From an uncultured Clostridium sp. (GTDB taxonomy: Bacteria > Bacillota > Clostridia > Clostridiales > Clostridiaceae): DNA of 5,819 nucleotides. The notes under the pieces are model-generated. The model was not told the origin of the DNA, ran no database searches, and saw only the letters and a list, made by a program, of their open reading frames with translations. Shown piece after piece: positions 1 through 5,819 of the stretch. A program made the translations under genes and the position numbers. Within the stretch, counting starts at the first letter, position 1. Each line of letters opens with the position of its first letter. The stretch spans positions 1-5,819 of the forward strand of contig CAKVNP010000152.1 in assembly GCA_934777095.1 (NCBI GenBank). The letters run 5' to 3'.

Positions 1-41
1 ATCATAAAGTACAATGAGGAAATAATTTTAGGAGTGTAAAA

Positions 42-320
42 ATGGAGGGGAAAATAAATAAAGGAAAACAGGTGCTGGTAGATAAATTGGATCTTCCAAA
101 AGAAGTTGTTTTAAATGTACCTAGAATTACTGTAATAGGAAAGAATGAAATTACTATAGAAAATCATAAAGGAATCCTGACTTTTGATAAAGAAGAAATT
201 AAAATTAACACTAATATAGAGCCCATAGTTATTAAAGGGAGTGGGTTTGAAATTTTATATATTGCAAGTACCACACTAATTATTAGTGGCAGCTTTACTT
301 CAATTGAATATGCGAGGTGA
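42..320 (+). CDS. yqfC: Sporulation protein YqfC (YabP/YqfC family)
   Basis: This 92-residue protein matches the small YabP/YqfC family, whose members are about 90-100 residues long and found in endospore formers. The recognisable core is LDLPKEVVLNVPRITVIG (residues 17-34), then NEITIENHKGIL (35-46) and a C-terminal beta-rich stretch ending in LIISGSF (79-85). No signal peptide or membrane segment is visible, so it is probably a soluble, beta-rich protein. Its molecular function is not established; in the family it is tied to sporulation, and yqfC is nearly always followed by yqfD, as here. The ATG has a good ribosome binding site, AGGAG at 30-34, seven bases upstream. The stop codon is followed within 8-15 bases by the likely yqfD starts, so the pair is probably translationally coupled. 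Any promoter lies outside the window. Confidence 0.93.
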   Translation: MEGKINKGKQVLVDKLDLPKEVVLNVPRITVIGKNEITIENHKGILTFDKEEIKINTNIEPIVIKGSGFEILYIASTTLIISGSFTSIEYAR

Positions 321-328
321 AGAGGGCG

Positions 329-1468
329 ATGTCTATGGAGCAATTAAAAAAAGGCAGGGTAAAAGTTGAGATAAGAATTATTGATACTAAGAAACTTTTA
401 AATTTGTGCTGGCTTAATGATATTAAGGTATATAGGGTCCAAAGCATAGATATAAGTACTGTTAGATTAGTAATAAATTATCTTGATTATGAAGCTGTAG
501 CGAATATAGTGAAAACTCTAGGAGGTACTATTGAGGCTTTAGAGGGAAAAGGGACTATCTTTGTATTAGGAAAAATAAAAAAGAGATATTCATTGACTAT
601 TGCAGCAATAATATTTTTGGCAGTTCTATATTATTTATCAACATATATCTGGTCTATTGATATTTACACTGGTAAGAACATAGCACCCTTTGAGGTGAGG
701 AAACAGTTAGAGGAAATTGGCATTTCACCAGGAATGAAGAAAGATGCAGTAGATGTAGCTGAAGTTGAAAAGCAGCTGGAAAGTATTAATTCAGAAGTTT
801 TATGGCTTAGAGTAAGGATAGAAGGATCTTCATTAAAGGTTACTATTAATGAAAAGATTAATCCGCCTAGTGAGGAAAGTGGTGAATATGGTAATTTAGT
901 AGCTACAGAGCAAGGCGAAATTAAAAGGGTTTATACTTTTTCTGGTAGGAGTAAGGTAGAGAAAAATCAAATAGTAAAGCCAGGAGATGTTGTAATAGAA
1001 GGTGTAGATGGTAATGAGGCTTCACAGTATGTAGTTCCTCCTAAGGGGATTGTAGTAGCAAATGTTTTTTATGAAAAGGAAATAGAAGTAAAGACAGCTG
1101 GAACTACTCTAGTGAGAAGTGGAAAAAAAGATTCGGATATATACCTGAGTATATTTGGTAAAAAAATATATCTAAAAAAGGCTATAAAAGGATTTGAGAA
1201 TTATGATAGAATAGAAAAGAGTGGCAAATTATTTAATGAAGTGGTATATTATGAAAGAATAGAAAAAAATATAGAATTATCTGAAGAAGAAGCTACTAAT
1301 AATGCGATTAATACACTGGAAAAATCATTAATAAAGGATTTAAAGCGGGAAGCTAAAATAGTGGATAAGATAGTTACAAAAGAAAAAAATAGTGAAGAAG
1401 CTTTAAGATTAAAGGTTGTTTTTGTAGTAGAGCAAAATATAGCAAGTGATAATCCAGTTAGCTATTAA
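329..1468 (+). CDS. yqfD: Sporulation membrane protein YqfD
   Basis: This protein of about 379 residues matches the YqfD family (about 380-400 residues), membrane proteins implicated in sporulation and encoded next to yqfC. An N-terminal soluble region starting with GRVKVEI (residues 9-15) carries a conserved-looking LLNLCWLNDI. One hydrophobic segment (about residues 87-108) follows a basic KIKKR stretch. The remaining 270 residues, rich in beta structure and charge, probably lie outside the membrane: an SIDIYTG/EVRKQLEEIGI region resembling a POTRA-like fold, then VVPPKGIVVANVFYE. The start is uncertain. GTG at 317 overlaps the yqfC stop but has no good Shine-Dalgarno. ATG at 329 lies 9 bases after GAGGTGA (314-320, counted to its end). 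ATG at 335 lies 9 bases after GAGG at 322-325. All are in frame and change only six residues. Biochemical function is unknown. Confidence 0.92.
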   Translation: MSMEQLKKGRVKVEIRIIDTKKLLNLCWLNDIKVYRVQSIDISTVRLVINYLDYEAVANIVKTLGGTIEALEGKGTIFVLGKIKKRYSLTIAAIIFLAVLYYLSTYIWSIDIYTGKNIAPFEVRKQLEEIGISPGMKKDAVDVAEVEKQLESINSEVLWLRVRIEGSSLKVTINEKINPPSEESGEYGNLVATEQGEIKRVYTFSGRSKVEKNQIVKPGDVVIEGVDGNEASQYVVPPKGIVVANVFYEKEIEVKTAGTTLVRSGKKDSDIYLSIFGKKIYLKKAIKGFENYDRIEKSGKLFNEVVYYERIEKNIELSEEEATNNAINTLEKSLIKDLKREAKIVDKIVTKEKNSEEALRLKVVFVVEQNIASDNPVSY

Positions 1469-1478
1469 AGTTAGCTAA
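1458..1478 (+). repeat. Duplicated AGTTAGCTA forming a small hairpin across the yqfD stop codon
   Basis: The 9-base word AGTTAGCTA occurs at 1456-1464 and again at 1469-1477, a direct repeat with a 13-base period. Because TAGCTA is its own reverse complement, the two copies can also pair: TTAGCTA (1458-1464) with TAGCTAA (1472-1478) around a 7-base loop that contains the yqfD stop. There is no T-run after it, so it is not a terminator. It sits just upstream of the pgpH ribosome binding site and exactly where phoH lies in related genomes. Any function is speculative. Confidence 0.5.
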
Positions 1479-1484
1479 GATGAG

Positions 1485-1492
1485 AAGGTGAT
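1485..1492 (+). promoter_or_regulatory. Ribosome binding site supporting the GTG start of pgpH
   Basis: AAGGTGAT matches the AAGGAGGTGAT consensus in a contiguous GGTGAT plus the flanking A residues, and its GG ends seven bases before GTG at 1496. No in-frame ATG lies nearby upstream, and the lysine-rich start followed by a membrane segment fits the family N-terminus, so the GTG start is preferred. Confidence 0.7.
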
Positions 1493-1495
1493 AAA

Positions 1496-3547
1496 GTGAA
1501 GAAAAAAGGGAAAAAAGAAAATTGGAGAAGAGTATTTCTGTTTACTGTAATTACTTTAATTACCTATTTTATATTATTAACTTCTGTAACTCCTAAAAGA
1601 TATAATTTAGTTGAAGGGGATATTGCTAGTGAAGATATAAAAGCTACAAGGGATATAATTGATGAAGAAGCTACTGCGGCTAAAGAGAATGAAGCCAAGG
1701 AGATGGTAAGTGAACAGTATTCCTTAAAAAATGAAGTAAAAGTAGAAGCAACTCAAAATATCACTAATTTCTTTTATAAATTAATTAATTTAAAGAGTAA
1801 TAATATTTCTGAAAGTGAAAAAATAGCTACCTTAAAGAAAATAGAAGCATTTAAACTTACCAATACGCAATATAAGAGGATGCTTAATTTAACCACAGAC
1901 CAAGCAACTGAGCTGCAGTGGGTCTTACAGGATACTATTGATAAGGTTTATGAAAATAATATCCAAGAAGATAAGGAAGAAGATTTAAAAAAAGCGAGAA
2001 ATATTGCAAGTGAAAATATTAAGAATACAGCATTAGATACTGATTTGGAAGAAATATTAATAGAGATGGCTAATAGTCTTACACAACCTAATTTTATTTA
2101 TGATAGTGAAAAGACTGAAGAGGCTATTAAAGATGCTTTAAAAACAGTATCAAAGGTAATGATAAAAAAGAACCAGACTATAGTTAAAGAAGGAGAGCCA
2201 ATTACAGAAAGGCAGATAGAAATACTTACTGAATTAGGTATAGTTGGAGATACTGTTAATAAAACATCAGTGATTACTTATTTAGTACTACTACTTTTAG
2301 TGTTAATGATTTTAGGGCTGGAATTATTTTTTGTTGGAAAGATAAATAAAGAGCTATTAAAAGGTGAAAAGTATATTATTATGATTTCTATTTTAAATAT
2401 ACTGACGCTGCTTTTAGCACTGGGAATAAATAAAATATCACCATTTTTAATACCACTGGCCTCTGTACCAATAATTATGACTGCTTTACTAGATTATAGA
2501 ATCTCTTTAGTAATGAATTTTTTAAATTTAGTTTTAGTGTCAGTAATAACAGGTTTTAATCCGCAGGTTATTTTATTAGGAATAGTATCTATAATAATTA
2601 TCTCAGCAACGTTGAAAAAGACAAATGAAAGAAATGATATATTGTATTCAACTTTTTATGTTGCCTTAGGATTGATGATTGTGACTTTATCAACAGGTTT
2701 TTTACAATCTAGTGATAGTACTGCTATAGTTCAGAACATGTTAGCTGTAGTATTAAGCGCAATACTTTCAGGCATACTATCAATGGGATTGCTGCCATTT
2801 TTAGAATCTAGCTTTAATATTATAACTAATATGAGACTGCTGGAACTAGCTAATCCTAATAATGCTCTTTTAAAGAGGCTGCTTATGGAAGCGCCAGGAA
2901 CATATCATCATAGCATTATGGTTGCTAATTTAGCTGAGGTAGCTGCTGAAGAAGTAAATGCTAATGCTATAGTAGTAAGAGTAGGTGCATATTACCATGA
3001 TATAGGGAAGATAAAAAGGCCTTTATTCTTTGGTGAAAACCAAATGGGTGGGGAGAATCCACATAATAGGATAAGCCCTTCGTTGAGTACTTCAATAATC
3101 CTTAGCCATGTAAAAGATGGAGAAGAGCTAGCTGATGAATATAAGCTGCCTAAATTAATAAAAGATATAATAGTTCAGCATCATGGTACAACCTTAGTAA
3201 AATATTTTTATTATACAGTTAAAAATAATGCTGCAGAAGGTGAAGAAATAGATGAGGCTGATTTTAGATATGATGGACCAGTTCCGAGTACTAAAGAAGC
3301 TGCTATAGTAATGCTTGCGGATAGTGTAGAAGCAGCTGTAAGGTCTATTAAAGAACCAAGTATTGAAAAAATAGAAAATATGATTAATAATATAGTAAAA
3401 GATAAATTAGACAGCAACCAATTGGATAATTGTGAATTGACGCTTAAAGACCTGATTAAGATTAAAAAGAGTTTTCTAAGTGTATTGACGGGGATATATC
3501 ATCAAAGAGTTGAGTATCCAAAGGAAAAAGCTAAAAATGATAAGTAG
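1496..3547 (+). CDS. pgpH: Cyclic-di-AMP phosphodiesterase PgpH (7TM-HD family)
   Basis: This 683-residue membrane protein has the PgpH/YqfF architecture. It has an N-terminal membrane helix (about 12-31), a large extracytoplasmic 7TMR-HDED region (about 32-255), seven hydrophobic helices (about 257-435) and a cytoplasmic HD phosphohydrolase domain (about 465-665). PgpH hydrolyses the second messenger cyclic-di-AMP to pApA, affecting osmolyte transport, cell-wall homeostasis and growth. The metal-binding residues known from Listeria PgpH appear to be present: H472 (in TYHHS), H501-D502 (in YYHDIGK), H538 (ILSHV), H562-H563 (QHHGTT) and D609 (LADS). Spacing matches the family from H472 to H563, with about three extra residues before D609, so the enzyme should be active. 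It is slightly shorter than the roughly 710-residue Bacillus form. Translation starts at GTG, 27 bases after yqfD. In Bacillus phoH intervenes here; in this window it does not. Confidence 0.95.
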   Translation: MKKKGKKENWRRVFLFTVITLITYFILLTSVTPKRYNLVEGDIASEDIKATRDIIDEEATAAKENEAKEMVSEQYSLKNEVKVEATQNITNFFYKLINLKSNNISESEKIATLKKIEAFKLTNTQYKRMLNLTTDQATELQWVLQDTIDKVYENNIQEDKEEDLKKARNIASENIKNTALDTDLEEILIEMANSLTQPNFIYDSEKTEEAIKDALKTVSKVMIKKNQTIVKEGEPITERQIEILTELGIVGDTVNKTSVITYLVLLLLVLMILGLELFFVGKINKELLKGEKYIIMISILNILTLLLALGINKISPFLIPLASVPIIMTALLDYRISLVMNFLNLVLVSVITGFNPQVILLGIVSIIIISATLKKTNERNDILYSTFYVALGLMIVTLSTGFLQSSDSTAIVQNMLAVVLSAILSGILSMGLLPFLESSFNIITNMRLLELANPNNALLKRLLMEAPGTYHHSIMVANLAEVAAEEVNANAIVVRVGAYYHDIGKIKRPLFFGENQMGGENPHNRISPSLSTSIILSHVKDGEELADEYKLPKLIKDIIVQHHGTTLVKYFYYTVKNNAAEGEEIDEADFRYDGPVPSTKEAAIVMLADSVEAAVRSIKEPSIEKIENMINNIVKDKLDSNQLDNCELTLKDLIKIKKSFLSVLTGIYHQRVEYPKEKAKNDK

Positions 3548-3572
3548 GGGGAAGGTTTTAAGCCTTCCTTCT
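3546..3572 (+). terminator. Hairpin overlapping the pgpH stop codon; possible weak terminator or mRNA-processing element
   Basis: GGAAGG (3550-3555) pairs perfectly with CCTTCC (3563-3568). The stem extends inward through a T-G wobble and a T-A pair to a TTA loop, and outward through two G-T wobbles, G-C and A-T, giving up to 12 pairs. The downstream side is T-rich (TTCTTT, then A), but there is no uninterrupted run of T, so intrinsic termination would be partial at best. It lies in the longest gap of the first five genes (58 bases), 20 bases before the ybeY ribosome binding site. Attenuation, RNA cleavage or 3'-end protection of the upstream message are all possible. Confidence 0.4.
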
Positions 3573-3592
3573 TTAGATAATAGAAAAATGTT

Positions 3593-3598
3593 AGGAGG
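3593..3598 (+). promoter_or_regulatory. Consensus ribosome binding site that fixes the ybeY start
   Basis: A perfect AGGAGG lies seven bases before ATG at 3606. The reading frame stays open upstream to an ATG at 3510, inside pgpH, but the extra 32 residues are basic, overlap the end of pgpH and do not resemble YbeY, whose N-terminus (…DNRQ…) begins right after 3606. Confidence 0.9.
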
Positions 3599-3605
3599 AA
3601 TAAAA

Positions 3606-4106
3606 ATGTTATATACTGATAATAGACAAGATAAAATGGAAGTTACTGATGAGTTTATAAGCAACCTAGAAAAAGTATGTGATTTTGCATTAAAAGAAGA
3701 AGGGGTAAATTGTCCATATCAAATTTCTTTGTTATTTGTTAATAATGATGAAATCAAGGAAATAAATAAGGAAACTAGAAATATAGATAAGGTTACTGAT
3801 GTATTATCATTCCCAATGCTTGATTATCCAGTTAAAAAAGTGTTTAAAGAAGTTTATTCAGATAATAAATTTGATGAAACATTTTTAGATGGAGAAGAGC
3901 TTGTATTAGGGGATATGGTTTTATCATTAGAAAGAGCAGCTGAACAGAGCAGAGAATATAATCATTCGTATAATAGAGAGGTTTCATACTTAGTTGTTCA
4001 TTCAATACTTCATTTATTAGGGTATGATCATATGGAGGAAGATGATAAAGTAATAATGAGAAAAAGGGAAGAAGAAATATTAGCTAAGTTTAATATAGGG
4101 AGATAG
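3606..4106 (+). CDS. ybeY: Endoribonuclease YbeY (rRNA maturation factor)
   Basis: This 166-residue protein is a YbeY metalloprotein, a single-strand-specific endoribonuclease involved in 16S rRNA 3'-end maturation and 70S ribosome quality control in the cytoplasm. The defining H-x3-H-x5-H motif reads [11 protein letters not shown], with zinc ligands H132, H136 and H142. Other family signatures are [13 protein letters not shown] (58-70, including the conserved Arg) and LGDMVLS (101-107). The length is normal (about 150-170). The loop between SFP and LGD is some ten residues longer than the Bacillus protein as I recall it, and I believe this is usual in clostridia. The start at 3606 is fixed by the AGGAGG seven bases upstream. 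It follows pgpH after 58 bases and precedes the lipid kinase gene by 18 bases. Era, another 16S maturation factor, is encoded two genes downstream. Confidence 0.96.
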   Translation: MLYTDNRQDKMEVTDEFISNLEKVCDFALKEEGVNCPYQISLLFVNNDEIKEINKETRNIDKVTDVLSFPMLDYPVKKVFKEVYSDNKFDETFLDGEELVLGDMVLSLERAAEQSREYNHSYNREVSYLVVHSILHLLGYDHMEEDDKVIMRKREEEILAKFNIGR

Positions 4107-4111
4107 TAGGA

Positions 4112-4119
4112 AAGGGTGA
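4112..4119 (+). promoter_or_regulatory. Ribosome binding site supporting ATG 4125 for the dgkA-PAP2 gene
   Basis: AAGGGTGA, containing GGTGA complementary to the 16S rRNA tail, ends five bases before ATG at 4125 (eight bases counted from its GGG). The in-frame GTG at 4116 lies inside this site and is a less likely start. The next ATG, at 4131, would be too far away. Confidence 0.6.
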
Positions 4120-4124
4120 GATTT

Positions 4125-4826
4125 ATGGGAATGAAAAAAATGCTTGAAAGCTTTAATCATGCCATAAATGGTATTGTTGATGCAGTGAGGACTCAACGTA
4201 ACATGAAGATTCATGTGGTGGCAGCTGTATTAGTGCTAGGAGCATGTTTCTTTATGGATATATCAAAAGCTGAGTTTTTGGCTGTAACAATAACCATTAC
4301 TATGGTGATAGCAGCAGAAATGTTTAATACAGCAATAGAGGCAGTGGTAGATTTAAATACTAATTATTATCATCCTCTATCTAAGATAGCTAAGAATACA
4401 GCAGCAGGCGCAGTATTAATTACGGCAGTAAATGCAGTTTTAGTAGGATATATAGTGTTTTGGGATAAATTATCTTATTTTTCATATGAAATTGTCCATA
4501 AAGTAAAACGTTCAGAGCCATATATGATTTTTATTGCAATAGTAATAGTTGTATTGACTACAGTAATAGTCAAAGCTATCTTTGGTGAAGGTACACCATT
4601 AAAAGGCGGCATGCCAAGTGGACATAGCGCACTTGCATTTTCATTATCAACAGCAATTTCATTAATTACAGAAAAACCAATTTGTATAATTTTAGCGTAT
4701 TTAATGGCCATAATAACAGCTCAAAGCAGAGTAGATTCAGAAGTACATTCTGTATTTGAAGTAGTAGTGGGAAGCCTTTTAGGCGTACTATTAACACTTT
4801 TAGTGTTTACAATATTTAAGCTATAG
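4125..4826 (+). CDS. dgkA: Diacylglycerol/undecaprenol kinase fused to a PAP2 phosphatase domain
   Basis: This 233-residue membrane protein joins two lipid-phosphate domains. Residues 7-115 are a DgkA-type kinase with membrane helices and the hallmark EMFNTAIEAVVDL (65-77); in Gram-positives such enzymes mostly phosphorylate undecaprenol to the cell-wall carrier undecaprenyl phosphate. Residues about 133-233 are a PAP2 domain with PSGH (164-167) and SRx5H (S201, R202, H208), containing the catalytic histidines of lipid phosphatases that act on substrates such as undecaprenyl pyrophosphate. Two key positions differ from consensus. The kinase motif usually read as AKDxAAGAV is AKNTAAGAV (N91), and PAP2 motif one, K-x6-RP, is K150-x6-TP with Thr for Arg. 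Similar forms occur in clostridial fusions as I recall, so this is probably a lineage trait. The frame is continuous, and the start follows ybeY by 18 bases. Substrates are inferred, not shown by the sequence. Confidence 0.9.
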   Translation: MGMKKMLESFNHAINGIVDAVRTQRNMKIHVVAAVLVLGACFFMDISKAEFLAVTITITMVIAAEMFNTAIEAVVDLNTNYYHPLSKIAKNTAAGAVLITAVNAVLVGYIVFWDKLSYFSYEIVHKVKRSEPYMIFIAIVIVVLTTVIVKAIFGEGTPLKGGMPSGHSALAFSLSTAISLITEKPICIILAYLMAIITAQSRVDSEVHSVFEVVVGSLLGVLLTLLVFTIFKL

Positions 4827-4831
4827 AAAAA

Positions 4832-4880
4832 AGTAATTGATTTAGAGACTTTATTTTTGTAAAATTACTATACTGTTTTT
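4832..4880 (+). terminator. Weak A+T-rich inverted repeat after dgkA-PAP2; doubtful terminator
   Basis: AGTAATT (4832-4838) pairs with AATTACT (4863-4869) around a 24-base loop, and TTTTT follows at 4876-4880. An alternative short stem pairs AAAGT with ACTTT (4848-4852) just before ATTTTT. Both stems are almost all A-T, so neither is a convincing intrinsic terminator. The place is right, because the operon appears to end here and a new promoter follows. Confidence 0.22.
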
Positions 4881-4925
4881 AGATTGTAAGGGTATTAAAT
4901 AATTAATAAAATGAAAATAAAAAAA

Positions 4926-4955
4926 TGATAAAGAAATAAATAAATGTGATATACT
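4926..4955 (+). promoter_or_regulatory. Predicted SigA-type extended -10 promoter of era
   Basis: The -10 box TATACT (4950-4955, five of six consensus bases) is preceded by TGTGA, giving both the TG of an extended -10 and the TRTG motif of Gram-positive promoters. The -35 region is weak (TGATAA at 4926-4931, 18-base spacer), which an extended -10 can offset. Upstream DNA is very A+T-rich. Transcription would start near 4962, leaving a leader of about 53 bases before the era ATG. Confidence 0.6.
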
Positions 4956-5014
4956 ATTTATATCTGGGAGAATGGAGTATTTAAAAAAGATACGTCAAAC
5001 AATAGGAGGAAATA

Positions 5015-5819
5015 ATGTTTAAATCAGGATTTGTGACAATAGTAGGAAGACCAAATGTAGGGAAATCAACATTAACTAATCAAATAATGGGGGAAAAACT
5101 ATCAATAGTTTCTAATAAACCTCAAACTACAAGAAATAATATTCAAACTATCTTAACGGGAAAAGATTATCAAATGGTGTTTGTTGATACTCCAGGAATA
5201 CATAAACCTAAGCATAAGCTAGGCGAATTTATGGTAAATGCAGCAAAAGAATCAATAAAGGAAGTGGATTTAGTTTTATTCTTAATAAATCCATGTGATG
5301 AAATAGGAAAAGGTGACCAGTATATTTTAGAAGCTCTAAGAGCACAAAAGGCACCTGTATTTTTAGTAGTAAATAAAGTTGATGAAAATACTCATGAAAG
5401 AGTAGCAAAAACTTTAGATATGTATTCTAAGGAATATCCTTTCAAGGAAATAATACCAATATCTGCTTTAAAGGGTAAAAATGTTGATACATTAGTTAAG
5501 CTTATGGTAGACAATATGCCAGAAGGTCCAATGTATTATCCAGAAGAAATGATAACAGATGTTCAAGAAAGATTTATAGTTTCTGAAATAGTTAGAGAAA
5601 AAGCCTTAAGAAATTTAAGGGATGAAGTACCACATGGTATTGCTGTAGATGTAATACAAATGAAGCAGAATGATAGGGGAACTTATCATATTGAAGTAGA
5701 TTTAATTTGCGAAAAAACTTCACATAAAGGTATAATCATTGGGAAAAATGGAGCAGTACTAAAGAAAATTGGTGAAACTGCAAGATATGAAATCGAAAGA
5801 CTTTTAAATGCTAAAGTCA
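5015..5819 (+). CDS. era: GTPase Era, 3' end cut by the window edge
   Basis: The frame is open from ATG 5015 to the window edge, giving 268 of the usual 295-300 residues; only the C-terminal tail is missing. Era is an essential-type GTPase that binds the 3' end of 16S rRNA and assists 30S subunit assembly. The G1 P-loop is GRPNVGKS (11-18), the switch-I region has QTTRN (37-41), G3 is DTPG (58-61), G4 is NKVD (120-123) and G5 is SAL (150-152). The C-terminal KH RNA-binding domain is present with its GKNG loop (243-246) inside [17 protein letters not shown] at 5004-5010 lies about five bases before the start. Unlike the upstream genes it follows a 188-base gap with its own predicted promoter. 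In Bacillus cdd lies between dgkA and era; here it is absent. Confidence 0.97.
   Translation, partial: MFKSGFVTIVGRPNVGKSTLTNQIMGEKLSIVSNKPQTTRNNIQTILTGKDYQMVFVDTPGIHKPKHKLGEFMVNAAKESIKEVDLVLFLINPCDEIGKGDQYILEALRAQKAPVFLVVNKVDENTHERVAKTLDMYSKEYPFKEIIPISALKGKNVDTLVKLMVDNMPEGPMYYPEEMITDVQERFIVSEIVREKALRNLRDEVPHGIAVDVIQMKQNDRGTYHIEVDLICEKTSHKGIIIGKNGAVLKKIGETARYEIERLLNAKV

Noticed and set aside
1..39. Open frame of 12 codons ending in TAA at 37-39, possibly the tail of an upstream gene
   Set aside because: Twelve codons carry no recognisable motif, and the end does not look like YqeY, which I considered as the expected upstream gene. An open stretch this short is easily chance.
3211..3417. Minus-strand open frame of 68 codons
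   Set aside because: It lies wholly within the HD domain of pgpH and its Ser/Leu-rich translation is typical of an antisense shadow.
3510..3605. N-terminal extension of ybeY from an ATG inside pgpH
   Set aside because: It overlaps the end of pgpH, has no good ribosome binding site and adds 32 residues unlike YbeY. The perfect AGGAGG before ATG 3606 decides the start.
3476..3664. Minus-strand open frame of 62 codons across the pgpH-ybeY junction
   Set aside because: It is antisense to two well-supported genes, shows no family similarity and has no support as a gene.
4554..4582. Promoter-like TTGACT, 17 bases, TATCTT inside dgkA
   Set aside because: The -10 matches only four of six positions, the site is in the middle of a gene, and a better promoter lies directly before era. 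Such matches are common by chance in A+T-rich DNA.
4475..4711. Minus-strand open frame of 78 codons
   Set aside because: It is antisense to the PAP2 domain of the lipid kinase fusion and shows no independent coding evidence.
4963..5010. Possible riboswitch or structured leader before era
   Set aside because: The predicted leader is only about 53 bases and shows just a trivial GTAT/ATAC pairing, too little for a known riboswitch or T-box.

Overview
The window (by eye about 30% G+C) carries six protein-coding genes, all on the + strand and tightly packed. It comes from a low-G+C, endospore-forming Firmicute, most likely a member of Clostridium or Clostridiaceae. The evidence is the sporulation pair yqfC-yqfD, strong AGGAGG-type ribosome binding sites, A/T-ending codons and a diacylglycerol-kinase/PAP2 fusion of the kind familiar from clostridia. 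The species cannot be named from the sequence alone.

Layout: yqfC (42-320) and yqfD (about 329-1468) encode sporulation-associated proteins, the second membrane-anchored. pgpH (1496-3547) encodes a 7TM-HD cyclic-di-AMP phosphodiesterase with all its metal ligands visible. ybeY (3606-4106) is the rRNA-maturation endoribonuclease. A dgkA-type lipid kinase fused to a PAP2 phosphatase domain follows (4125-4826). After a 188-base A+T-rich gap with a good extended -10 promoter comes era (5015 to the window edge), cut off about 30 residues short of its end. No stretch over 300 bases lacks a gene.

The gene order is the conserved yqfC-yqfD-phoH-pgpH(yqfF)-ybeY(yqfG)-dgkA-(cdd)-era block of Firmicutes. 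The themes are sporulation (YqfC, YqfD), cyclic-di-AMP turnover (PgpH), ribosome maturation (YbeY, Era) and undecaprenol/diacylglycerol phosphate metabolism (DgkA-PAP2). The first five genes are probably co-transcribed, with gaps of about 8 to 58 bases. era looks as if it has its own promoter.

Departures from the textbook block are these: phoH is absent between yqfD and pgpH, where a duplicated 9-base hairpin sits; cdd is absent before era; a stable hairpin overlaps the pgpH stop; and the DgkA-PAP2 fusion has an Asp-to-Asn change in a kinase motif and a degenerate first PAP2 motif. I see no RNA gene, mobile element, CRISPR array or clearly new system. This is mostly a conserved housekeeping region.
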